The notes under the pieces were generated by a model. It was given only the letters and a program-made list of their open reading frames with translations, was not told the origin of the DNA and did no database searches. The translations under genes and the position numbers were made by a program. Positions 7,596 to 14,880 of a stretch of DNA of 63,611 nucleotides are shown piece after piece; positions within the stretch are counted from its first letter, which is position 1; every line of letters begins with the position of its first letter. This DNA comes from Streptomyces mexicanus (GTDB lineage: Bacteria > Actinomycetota > Actinomycetes > Streptomycetales > Streptomycetaceae): the NCBI RefSeq assembly GCF_902506575.1, contig NZ_LR732544.1, positions 1,525,693 to 1,589,303 on the forward strand, read 5' to 3'.

Positions 7596-9362
7596 ATGAG
7601 CAGCACGACCTTCCCGCCGCACGCGCTGCACGACTACGCGCTGCTCGCCGACGGGGAGCGCGGCGCGCTGATCGGCCCGGACGGAGCCGTCAACTGGCTG
7701 TGCGCGCCCACCTGGCACGACGACGCCGTCTTCGCCTCCCTGGTCGGCGGCCGGGGCGTGTACTCGGTCACCCCGCGCGGCCGGTACGTCCCCGGCGGCT
7801 ACTACGAGGACGGCACCCTGATCTGGCGCAGCCGCTGGGTCACCACCGACGGCGTCGTCGAGTGCCGCGAGGCCCTGGCCTTCCCCGGCGAGACGCACCG
7901 CCTGGTTTTGCTGCGCCGGCTGCACGCAGTCGACGCGGTCGCCCACGTCCGGGTGGTCCTCGACCCGCACGCGGACTACGGCCGCGTCCCCTGCGCCCTG
8001 CCGCACCGCGACGACGACGGCGTCTGGCACCTGCACTGCGGCCGCCACCGCCTGCGCTGGCAGGGCGCCCCCGCGGCGACCGTCCGCGCCGAGGGCCTGA
8101 CCGCCGACCTCGTGCTCAAACCGGGCGAACGCCACGACCTCGTCCTGGAGTGCTCCGCCACACCCCTGCCGCGCACGCTGCCCCGGCCCGGACAGGCTTG
8201 GGCCGCCACCGAGCGGGCCTGGCGGCACGGCGTGCCCTCCCTGGACGGCACCGTCGCCCCGCGCGACGCCCGCCGCGCCTACACCCTGCTGCGCGGCCTG
8301 ACCACGCACGGCGGCGGCATGGTCGCCGCGGCCACCACCAGCCTGCCCGAACGCGCCGAGGCCGGCCGCAACTACGACTACCGGTACGTGTGGATCCGCG
8401 ACCAGAGCTACGCCGGGCAGGCCGCCGCGGCCGCCGGCACCCCCGTACTCCTCGATTCCTCCGTGCACTTCGTCACCGAGCGACTGCTCGCCGACGGCCC
8501 CCGACTGGCCCCCGCCTACACCGTGCACGGCACGCCCGTGCCCGAGCAGCGCGAGCTGGGCCTGCCCGGCTACCCGGGCGGCTCCAGCCGGATCGGCAAC
8601 CAGGTCGAGAAACAGTTCCAGCTGGACTGCTTCGGTGAGGCGCTGCTGCTGCTGGCCGCCGCCGAACGCGCAGGCCGGCTCGACGCCGACGGCTGGAAGG
8701 CCGCCGACCTCGCGGTGCACTCCATCGCTGAACGGTGGCGCGAGCCCGACTGCGGCATCTGGGAACTGGACCCCCGGCCCTGGACGCACAGCCGGCTCAG
8801 CTGCGTCGCCGGGCTGCGCGCGCTGGCCGCCGCCGCACCCCGCCGGCCGCTCGCCGACGTGGGCACCGAACTCGCCGACGCCCTGCGGGCCGCGACCGAG
8901 GCGAGCAGCGTGCACCCCGACGGCCGCTGGCAGCGCGCCCCCGACGACGCCAGGGGGGCCGCGGCCCTGCGGCTGCCGCCCGTGCGCGGCGCCCTGCCCG
9001 CCGACGACCCGCGCACCCGCGCCACCCTCGCCGCGTGCCGCGCCCACCTGACCGACGACCACTTCGTCTACCGCTTCCGCCACGACGACCGGCCCCTCGA
9101 ACAGGCCGAGGGCGCGTTCCTGCTGTGCGGGTTCGTCATGGCGCTGGCCGAGCACCAGCAGGGCCACGACATCGACGCCTACCGGTGGTTCGAACGCAAC
9201 CGAGGCGCCTGCGGGGCGTCCGGGCTGTACGCGGAGGAGTTCGACATCGCCCAGCGGCAGCTGCGCGGCAACCTCCCCCAGGCGTTCGTCCACGCCCTGC
9301 TGCTGGAGAGCGCCGCCCGCCTCGCCGACAGTCCCGAACCGGCGGCACGCACCGCCGAGTAA
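7596..9362 (+). CDS. glycoside hydrolase family 15 (glucoamylase/trehalase-like)
   Basis: Protein of 588 residues of the actinobacterial cytoplasmic GH15 type. It opens with the trademark HDYALLADGERGALIGPDGAVNWLC segment (shown here in part as its key feature), then a beta-sandwich N-domain to about residue 250, then an (alpha/alpha)6 barrel with NYDYRYVWIRDQSY near 260-275, and a C-terminal YAEEFD block with paired acidic residues near 545 where the second catalytic acid is expected. GH15 enzymes of this type cleave alpha-glucosides, and some are trehalases. No signal peptide is visible. GGAGG lies about 12 bases upstream of the ATG. It sits between the PoxB-like gene and an SDR, separated by only 12 bases from the latter, suggesting one transcript. 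Confidence 0.85.
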   Translation: MSSTTFPPHALHDYALLADGERGALIGPDGAVNWLCAPTWHDDAVFASLVGGRGVYSVTPRGRYVPGGYYEDGTLIWRSRWVTTDGVVECREALAFPGETHRLVLLRRLHAVDAVAHVRVVLDPHADYGRVPCALPHRDDDGVWHLHCGRHRLRWQGAPAATVRAEGLTADLVLKPGERHDLVLECSATPLPRTLPRPGQAWAATERAWRHGVPSLDGTVAPRDARRAYTLLRGLTTHGGGMVAAATTSLPERAEAGRNYDYRYVWIRDQSYAGQAAAAAGTPVLLDSSVHFVTERLLADGPRLAPAYTVHGTPVPEQRELGLPGYPGGSSRIGNQVEKQFQLDCFGEALLLLAAAERAGRLDADGWKAADLAVHSIAERWREPDCGIWELDPRPWTHSRLSCVAGLRALAAAAPRRPLADVGTELADALRAATEASSVHPDGRWQRAPDDARGAAALRLPPVRGALPADDPRTRATLAACRAHLTDDHFVYRFRHDDRPLEQAEGAFLLCGFVMALAEHQQGHDIDAYRWFERNRGACGASGLYAEEFDIAQRQLRGNLPQAFVHALLLESAARLADSPEPAARTAE

Positions 9363-9374
9363 GGAGCCCGACCC

Positions 9375-10397
9375 ATGCCCCAGACCGTCGTCATCACCGG
9401 CGCCAGCGCCGGCATCGGCCGCGCCACCGCACGCCTGTACGGCAAGCGCGGCGCCGACGTCGTCCTCCTCGCCCGCGGCCGGGCCGGACTGGACGTCGCC
9501 GCCAAGGAGATCGAGGCGCTCGGCGGCCGGGCCCTGGTCCAGGTCACCGACACCGCCGACGCCGGCCAGGTCGAAGCCGCCGCGGACGCCGCCGAGCAGG
9601 CCTTCGGCCCCATCGACGTGTGGATCAACTGCGCCTTCACCAGCGTCTTCGCGCCCTTCGACGAAATCACCGCCGACGAGTACGAGCGGGTCACGAAGGT
9701 GACGTATCTCGGCTTCGTCAACGGCACCCGGGCCGCGCTGAAACGGATGCTGCCGCGCGATCGCGGCACCATCGTCCAGGTCGGCTCGGCGCTCGGCGAG
9801 CGGGCCATCCCCCTGCAGTCGGCGTACTGCGGGGCCAAGCACGCCATCAACGGCTTCACCTCCTCGCTGCGCACCGAACTGCTGCACCGCGGCAGCAACG
9901 TGCACGTGACCGTCGCCCAGATGCCCGCCGTCAACACCCCGCAGTTCTCCTGGGTGCGCTCCCGGCTGCCCAAGCACCCGCAGCCCGTGCCGCCGATCTA
10001 CCAGCCGGAGGTCGCCGCCCGCGGCGTCGTGCACGCCGCCGACCACCCCCGGCGCAAGCAGTACTACATCGGCGCCAGCACCCTGGCCACGATCCTGGCC
10101 AACCGGCTCGTCCCCGCCCTGCTCGACCGCTACCTGGCCCGCACCGGCTTCGACTCCCAGCAGACCGACCTCAAGCCGCCGAGCGGCGAGAGCAACCTGT
10201 TCGAACCGGTGGACCGGCCGGAGGGCACCGACCACGGGGCCCACGGCGTCTTCGACGACTCGGCACACGCCCGGTCCTTCGAGGCCACCCTGGCCCGCCA
10301 CCCCGCCGCCGTCGCTTCCGCGCTCGCCCTCGGCGCGGGCGCCGCCGCCACGGCCGGGGCCGCGCTGCGCCGACGCGTCCGCGCCGGCGCCGCATGA
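9375..10397 (+). CDS. SDR family oxidoreductase with C-terminal extension
   Basis: Classical short-chain dehydrogenase of 340 residues. The nucleotide-binding TGASAGIG is at 8-15, and the catalytic Tyr151 and Lys155 appear as YCGAK, with the usual Ser (VGSALG) about 13 residues before. The basic residues after the first strand suggest NADP(H). It is about 90 residues longer than a typical 250-residue SDR. The extra C-terminal part (about 250-340) includes DLKPPSGESNLFEPV and ends in an Ala/Gly-rich tail, a layout seen in many uncharacterised actinobacterial SDRs. AAGGAG precedes the ATG, and the gene starts 12 bases after the GH15 stop. The substrate is unknown. Confidence 0.88.
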   Translation: MPQTVVITGASAGIGRATARLYGKRGADVVLLARGRAGLDVAAKEIEALGGRALVQVTDTADAGQVEAAADAAEQAFGPIDVWINCAFTSVFAPFDEITADEYERVTKVTYLGFVNGTRAALKRMLPRDRGTIVQVGSALGERAIPLQSAYCGAKHAINGFTSSLRTELLHRGSNVHVTVAQMPAVNTPQFSWVRSRLPKHPQPVPPIYQPEVAARGVVHAADHPRRKQYYIGASTLATILANRLVPALLDRYLARTGFDSQQTDLKPPSGESNLFEPVDRPEGTDHGAHGVFDDSAHARSFEATLARHPAAVASALALGAGAAATAGAALRRRVRAGAA

Positions 10398-10447
10398 GGA
10401 GAACCGTGAGGAGGAGCCGTATGAGGAGACCCGGGAGCAGCAGATGA
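10394..10447 (+). other. 17-codon Arg-rich frame bridging two genes
   Basis: An ATG overlaps the SDR stop (ATGA) and the frame ends at a TGA that overlaps the ATG of the next gene (ATGA). The peptide MRRTVRRSRMRRPGSSR uses seven AGG/AGA arginine codons, which are rare in Streptomyces and also mimic ribosome binding sites. The stretch may simply be a run of GAGGAG-like signals, or a translational relay. Confidence 0.25.
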
Positions 10448-10701
10448 ACGCAGCCGACCGCCCACGCCGCCTTCAGGAGGCGACCGACATCGTGGCCGCC
10501 GTGGGCGGGGTGAGCCGCGAGCGGGCCCGCGCCGTCCTGCGTGCGATGTCCGCGCACACGCACATCAAGGAACAGCACGTCGCCGAACTCGTCGTGGAGT
10601 GGGCGGTGTCGGGCCGGCTCCCGGCCGACCTGCACCGCGAACTCAGACACCAGCTCGACACCGCCCCGAGCACGGCGACCGCGGAGCCGGCCCCCTCCTG
10701 A
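10444..10701 (+). CDS. small helical protein, ANTAR-like
   Basis: Protein of 85 residues. Residues about 8-62 predict as three helices with spacing and hydrophobic pattern similar to an ANTAR RNA-binding domain (RLQEATDIVAAVGGVSRERARAVL, given here only by its ends, then HVAELVVEW). No GAF or receiver domain precedes it. The C-terminal 20 residues are disordered Ser/Thr/Ala/Pro. ANTAR proteins usually act as antiterminators; in the absence of a sensor this assignment is tentative. The ATG lies in AGCAGATGA, overlapped by the stop of the Arg-rich micro-frame, so translation may be coupled to the SDR gene upstream. Confidence 0.55.
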   Translation: MNAADRPRRLQEATDIVAAVGGVSRERARAVLRAMSAHTHIKEQHVAELVVEWAVSGRLPADLHRELRHQLDTAPSTATAEPAPS

Positions 10702-10977
10702 GGGCGCGCGGCGCGACCCCGGCCGGCGGGCGCGGCCCGCGGGGCGCGCCTCCGCCCGGCACCGCCCGCGGCGGCACACGCGCACACCCGCGCCGCTGCG
10801 GCGCCGGCACGCGCGCGGCCTGGCGGGGTGGTGGCCGCGGCCCTGCGACGGGGCTCCGCGGCCCGCGGTGGCGAGGTTCCGGACGTCGCCGTTCCCTGTC
10901 CGGCGCCGTTGCCCTCTGCAATGATGCTCCGCGCGATCGGCTCCGCCCGGCCGGGCGGACGGCGGAAGGGGGACCCC

Positions 10978-11562
10978 ATGGCACAGCACGACACCGATCC
11001 GGGCCACGGCCTGCCCGCAGCCCGGTCCGCGCAGCACCCCCTCGACCACGAGGCCGAGGAGATCAGCGTGGCGGTGATGGCCGCCTCCCGGCTCTTCGTG
11101 GCGATATCCGCCCGCGCGCTCGCCGCCACCGACGACACGCTCACCCTGCCCCAGTTGCGCGCCCTGGTCGTCCTGGACACCTGCGGACCGGTCAAGCTCG
11201 TCGCCCTGGCCGGCACGCTCGGGGTGAATCCGTCCACCGCGCTGCGCATGGTGGGCCGGCTGGAAGGGCTCGACCTGGTGGATCGCAGGACCAACCCCGC
11301 CAACCGCCGCGAGGTCGTGCTCAGCCTCACCTCCGCCGGGCACGAACTGGTCTCGCGGGTGCTCGCCCAGCGCCGCGCGGAGATCCGCACCCTGGTGCAG
11401 CGGCTGGCTCCCGGCGACCGCGCCGCCCTGGTCCCCGCGCTGCACGCCCTGACCTCGGCGGCGGGCGAGATGGCGGTCGACGCCTACGGCACCGCCCGGG
11501 TGGACCGGGGCATCGCGGACGACTCCCAGGACCCGACCGCACCGCCCGAGGACAGAAGCTAG
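10978..11562 (+). CDS. MarR family transcriptional regulator
   Basis: Protein of 194 residues. The winged helix lies at about residues 50-135: TLPQLRALVVL, then the recognition helix region VNPSTALRMVGRLEGLDLVDR, then a wing with NRREVVLSLT. The dimerising helices are at both ends. The N-terminal 30 residues and the C-terminal 25 are polar and probably flexible. GGAAGGGGGA precedes the ATG at 10978; an upstream in-frame ATG at 10921 lacks such a signal. No ligand can be inferred. The gene is convergent with the phosphotransferase gene, their stop codons sharing a 4-bp CTAG. Confidence 0.85.
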   Translation: MAQHDTDPGHGLPAARSAQHPLDHEAEEISVAVMAASRLFVAISARALAATDDTLTLPQLRALVVLDTCGPVKLVALAGTLGVNPSTALRMVGRLEGLDLVDRRTNPANRREVVLSLTSAGHELVSRVLAQRRAEIRTLVQRLAPGDRAALVPALHALTSAAGEMAVDAYGTARVDRGIADDSQDPTAPPEDRS

Positions 11563-12488
11563 CGGCCGTCCCGCGGGGGCGTCGGCCCGCCGTCGTGCCG
11601 GGCGCGGTGGTCGCGCAGCAGCTCCTCGACGACGTGCGCGGCGATCGCGGCCATACGGGCGTCCCGCCCGCGGTAGTACCGCAGTTCGAGCAACGCGATC
11701 GACAGCGCCCACCCGCGCCCGCGCGCCCAGGCCGCGTCGTCGGCGCCCACCGCCGCGCGGAACACCTCGCGTGCTTTGGCCGGCAGCAGGTACCAGGCCG
11801 CGATGAGGTCCACGGCCCCGTCCCCGAGCCCCACGCACTGGAAGTCGATCACGGCACTGAGCCGTCCCCGCGCCACCAGCACGTTCCCTGGTTGCAGGTC
11901 GGAGTGGATCCACACCGGCCGCGCCGGTCCCGGGGCGCCCAGCGCCTCCTCCCAGACGGCGGTCGCCGCCGGGCCGTCGACGGTGCCCCGCAGGCCGGCG
12001 ACGGCCTCCCGGGTGACCGCGTCCCGCTCGGCGAGCGGCTCGCCGCGATAGGCGGCCGGCCCGTCCGCCGGGTCGAGGCGGCGCAGGGCGGCGACGAACC
12101 CCGCCAGATCCCCGGCCAGCCGGTCGGGCGCCTCCAGACGCCCGGGAACCGGGTTGCGCCCGTCGAGCCACCGGTACACCGACCAGGGCCACGGCCAGTC
12201 CCCGGTGGGCTCGCCCTGCCCGAGGGGTGCGGGGACGGCCACCGGGAGACGGGGCGCGAGCCGGGGGAGCCAGGTGTGCTCCTTGGCCACGTCGCGGGCG
12301 GACCCGGCGGTGCGCGGCAGGCGTACCACCATGTCCCCGCCGAGCCGGTACATGGCGTTGGCGGTGCCCGCGGAGGCGACCGGGGCGAGGGAGAGGTCCG
12401 CCCACTGCGGGAACCGGCCCGCGATGAGCCGGCGCACCAGCGCGGTGTCCGGGGCCGGTGCGACGGCCTGCGAGGTCTCGGTACTCAT
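11559..12488 (-). CDS. aminoglycoside phosphotransferase (APH)-family kinase
   Basis: Protein of 309 residues with the APH/choline kinase fold: an N-lobe with MVVRLPR followed by a conserved glutamate (KEHTWL), the hinge VYRWLDG, the catalytic loop WIHSDLQPGNVLV (Asp as base) and the metal-binding VIDFQCVGLGD. All key kinase residues are present. Such proteins phosphorylate small molecules (aminoglycosides, macrolides, amino sugars) and many are of unknown substrate, so a resistance role is possible but not shown. The ATG at 12488 begins MSTETSQ; no good ribosome binding site is seen, but this start fits the family N-terminus. The TAG stop overlaps that of the convergent MarR gene. Confidence 0.82.
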   Translation of the reverse strand: MSTETSQAVAPAPDTALVRRLIAGRFPQWADLSLAPVASAGTANAMYRLGGDMVVRLPRTAGSARDVAKEHTWLPRLAPRLPVAVPAPLGQGEPTGDWPWPWSVYRWLDGRNPVPGRLEAPDRLAGDLAGFVAALRRLDPADGPAAYRGEPLAERDAVTREAVAGLRGTVDGPAATAVWEEALGAPGPARPVWIHSDLQPGNVLVARGRLSAVIDFQCVGLGDGAVDLIAAWYLLPAKAREVFRAAVGADDAAWARGRGWALSIALLELRYYRGRDARMAAIAAHVVEELLRDHRARHDGGPTPPRDGR

Positions 12489-12821
12489 CGCCGGCAAGGA
12501 AACGGGCGGCCGGTCCGCCTCGTCAACCGGATTTCCCCGGGCGGGGAGAAGACCGGCCGAGGGGGGCGAGAGAGGGAGCACGGCCGGTGCCGAGCCGAAA
12601 CCAGCGCTCGCGCCGAAACCGATCCGGGCCGAAACGGGCGCCCAGTGGCCCGAGCCGATGCCCGTCCCGGAAGTCCGCGCGGGCGCCGAATGGCCGACGC
12701 GGGCGCCGGGGGAGACGATGAAGGTGCGGGGCCAGGCCCCCGCCGCTGTCGCGCGCCCTCGGCCCGCAGACGGAGACCGGGTCCCGGCCGCAGCCATCAC
12801 GGCCGGAAGGAGAACACCGTC
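12489..12821. other. intergenic region with three GCCGAAAC repeats
   Basis: This 333-bp divergent region has no convincing gene. It contains three direct copies of GCCGAAAC (about 12594, 12612 and 12629) spaced 18 and 17 bp apart, about two DNA turns, suggesting a repeated binding site. It also has a GGAAGGAGA ribosome binding site directly before the cupin gene. Confidence 0.4.
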
Positions 12822-13202
12822 ATGTTGGAAGTCAAGACGGTCGACAAGCCGGACGAGCGGCGCGATTTCCCCCGGGGCCACCTCGACGCGATGCACCTGA
12901 GCGGGCTGGACTTCGCGGTCGGCACGTTCGAACCGGGCTGGCGTTGGTCGGAGTCGGTCGCCCCGATCGCCGGCACCCGCAGCTGCCAGGTCCACCACAA
13001 CGGCTTCGTCGTCCAGGGCCGGATGCGTCTCGTCATGGACGACGGCGGCGAGGCGGAGGTCGGTCCCGGCGACGTCTTCGTCTGCTCGCCCGGGCACGAC
13101 GCCTGGGTGGTGGGCGACGAACAGGTCGTGGTGTACGACTTCGCCGGGGTCATGGCCAATGTGTACGCCAAGCCCGGTCAGGAGCAGCAGGGCACGCCGT
13201 AG
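12822..13202 (+). CDS. cupin domain protein
   Basis: Protein of 126 residues forming a single cupin barrel. The first cupin motif is partly recognisable as VHHNGFVVQGRMRLVMDDG and the second as VGPGDVFVCSPGHDAWVVGDE, providing candidate metal ligands in HH and GHD. It is a free-standing cytoplasmic cupin; functions in the family range from sugar isomerases to dioxygenases, so no reaction is assigned. GGAAGGAGA lies 8 bases upstream of the ATG. It is followed 260 bp later, on the same strand, by an F420-type oxidoreductase. Confidence 0.8.
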   Translation: MLEVKTVDKPDERRDFPRGHLDAMHLSGLDFAVGTFEPGWRWSESVAPIAGTRSCQVHHNGFVVQGRMRLVMDDGGEAEVGPGDVFVCSPGHDAWVVGDEQVVVYDFAGVMANVYAKPGQEQQGTP

Positions 13203-13463
13203 GCAAGCGCGTTCCGGCCGACGGTGCCCGGCCGCCTCTCCGCCCGCGCCGCCGGGCACCGTCCATCACCCGTCGACCCGCCAGGCACCGTCCACCCCCG
13301 CCGCCGGGACCCCCCCCGCCGCTGAGCGGCCGGCGGGCGGCGGCCCCCGGGCGGCGGGCCCCGGCCCGGCGCGGCGCCCGGCCGGCGCCGTCGGTTTCCG
13401 CCCCCGCGCCCGGGGAAACCCGGGACCGCGACCCAGGCGCCGATGTCACGGAGGTATCCCCCC

Positions 13464-14420
13464 ATGCCCGAGTACGGCTACCACCTCTCGTGCGAGCAGT
13501 ACGGCCCGGCGGAACTCGTCGAGCAGGCCAGAATGGCCGAGCAGGCGGGCTTCCACGCGCTGTGGATCTCCGACCACTACCACCCGTGGAACGACGCACA
13601 GGGCCAGAGCCCGTTCGTCTGGTCGGTGATCGGCGCGCTGTCGGAGGCCGTGTCCCTGCCCATCGAGACGGCGGTGACCTGCCCGACCGTGCGGATGCAC
13701 CCGGCGGTGGTGGCGCAGGCGGCCGCGACCAGCGCGGTGATGACCGAGGGCCGGTTCCGGCTCGGCGTGGGCACCGGTGAGGCCCTCAACGAGCACATCC
13801 TGGGCGACCGCTGGCCGCCGGCGCACGTGCGGATGGAGATGCTGGAGGAGGCGGTGCAGGTGATGCGCCGGCTGTTCACCGGCGAGGAGGTCAGCCACCA
13901 CGGCACGCACTACACCGTGGAGAACGCCCGCCTGTACACCGTCCCCGACGAGCCGGTGCCGATCGACGTCTCCGGGTTCGGCCCGAAGGCGACCTCGCTC
14001 GCGGCCCGGATCGGCGACGGCTACATCACGATGATGCCGAACGAGGAGATGGTCGAGCAGTACCGCAAGGGCGGCGGTGGCGGCAAACTCGTCAGCGGCG
14101 GCACGAAGGTGTGCTTCGGCCACGACGCCGACGACTGTGTCCGTACGGTGCACAAGCTGTGGTACAACGAGCAGCTGCCCGGCGAGATGGGCCAGGTGCT
14201 GCCCACGCCCCGGCACTTCGAGCAGCTCAAGGAGCTGGTCACCGAGGACCGGGTCCGGCAGAACGTGGTGTGCGGCGACGACGTCGACCAGCACGTGTCG
14301 ACGCTGAAGGAGTTCGCCGACGCGGGCTTCGACCGGATCTACGTCAACCAGATCGGCCCCGACATGCGCGGCTTCTTCGACTTCTACCGCACGAAGGTGC
14401 TGCCGCAGCTGCCGCACTGA
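13464..14420 (+). CDS. LLM-class F420-dependent oxidoreductase (TIGR03557-like)
   Basis: Protein of 318 residues with the TIM-barrel luciferase-like monooxygenase fold. It opens YGYHLSCEQYGPAELVEQA and has LWISDHYHPW, TCPTVRMHP, GVGTGEALNEH and the late VNQIGP strand, a pattern close to F420-dependent glucose-6-phosphate dehydrogenase-like enzymes (FGD subgroup). The cofactor is therefore probably F420 rather than FMN; the substrate is unknown. I chose the ATG at 13464 because GGAGGT lies 8-9 bases upstream; the ATG at 13443 overlaps no signal. The 260-bp upstream gap is GC-rich with several potential hairpins but no gene. Confidence 0.87.
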   Translation: MPEYGYHLSCEQYGPAELVEQARMAEQAGFHALWISDHYHPWNDAQGQSPFVWSVIGALSEAVSLPIETAVTCPTVRMHPAVVAQAAATSAVMTEGRFRLGVGTGEALNEHILGDRWPPAHVRMEMLEEAVQVMRRLFTGEEVSHHGTHYTVENARLYTVPDEPVPIDVSGFGPKATSLAARIGDGYITMMPNEEMVEQYRKGGGGGKLVSGGTKVCFGHDADDCVRTVHKLWYNEQLPGEMGQVLPTPRHFEQLKELVTEDRVRQNVVCGDDVDQHVSTLKEFADAGFDRIYVNQIGPDMRGFFDFYRTKVLPQLPH

Positions 14421-14492
14421 CGACGCCGGTCCGGCCATCGCTCCGGGCGGCCGGCGGATCCGCTCCAGGCGCACGGCGTATCCGCTCCGGTC

Positions 14493-14510
14493 GGGCGGCG
14501 CCCGCCGCCC
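14493..14510 (+). terminator. short hairpin between LLM and VOC genes
   Basis: Arms GGGCGGCG and CGCCGCCC are separated by only CC, 73 bases past the LLM stop and 22 before the VOC start. The loop is too tight to form with all pairs; a shorter stem would still be stable. Possible terminator. Confidence 0.35.
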
Positions 14511-14532
14511 GGCCCCAACTACCCTCGTCCGC

Positions 14533-14880
14533 ATGGAGATTCTGGGAGCCAGCCTGCGTGTCTGCGTCGACGACCTGGACAGTGCCGTCCCGTTCTACGA
14601 ACGCCTGGCGGGCGGCAGAGCGCTGCGCTTCGAACGCGGCGGCGTCCAGGTGGCCGCGGTCGGCTGCTTCCTGCTGATGAGCGGTCCCGCGGCCGAGCTG
14701 GAGGTGCTGCGCAAGGTCGCGGCGACGATCGCCGTCGAGGACGTCGAGGAGGCCCACCGGGTGCTGAGCGAACTCGGCGCCCGCATCGTCGCGGGACCGG
14801 TGGCCACCCCGGTGGGCCGCAACCTGATCGCCGTGCACCCGGACGGCGCGGTGTACGAGTACGTGGACCGCCGCGGCTAG
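14533..14880 (+). CDS. VOC (glyoxalase/bleomycin-resistance) family protein
   Basis: Protein of 115 residues made of two beta-alpha-beta-beta-beta modules of the vicinal oxygen chelate superfamily: SLRVCVDDLDSAVPFYERL near 7-25 and IAVEDVEEAHRVLSELG near 70-88, ending AVHPDGAVYEYVDR. The first metal position is not a clear His, so it may be a binding or resistance protein rather than an enzyme. Its TAG shares a 4-bp CTAG with the stop codon of the convergent DUF5107-like gene. Confidence 0.8.
   Translation: MEILGASLRVCVDDLDSAVPFYERLAGGRALRFERGGVQVAAVGCFLLMSGPAAELEVLRKVAATIAVEDVEEAHRVLSELGARIVAGPVATPVGRNLIAVHPDGAVYEYVDRRG

Noticed and set aside
4884..10301. 1805-codon open frame on the minus strand
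   Set aside because: It lies opposite the FAD/Fe-S, TPP, GH15 and SDR genes, has low-complexity Gly/Val/His-rich translation and no start signals.
12489..13259. Upstream extension of the phosphotransferase frame
   Set aside because: It runs antisense through the cupin gene; the MSTETSQ start fits the family.
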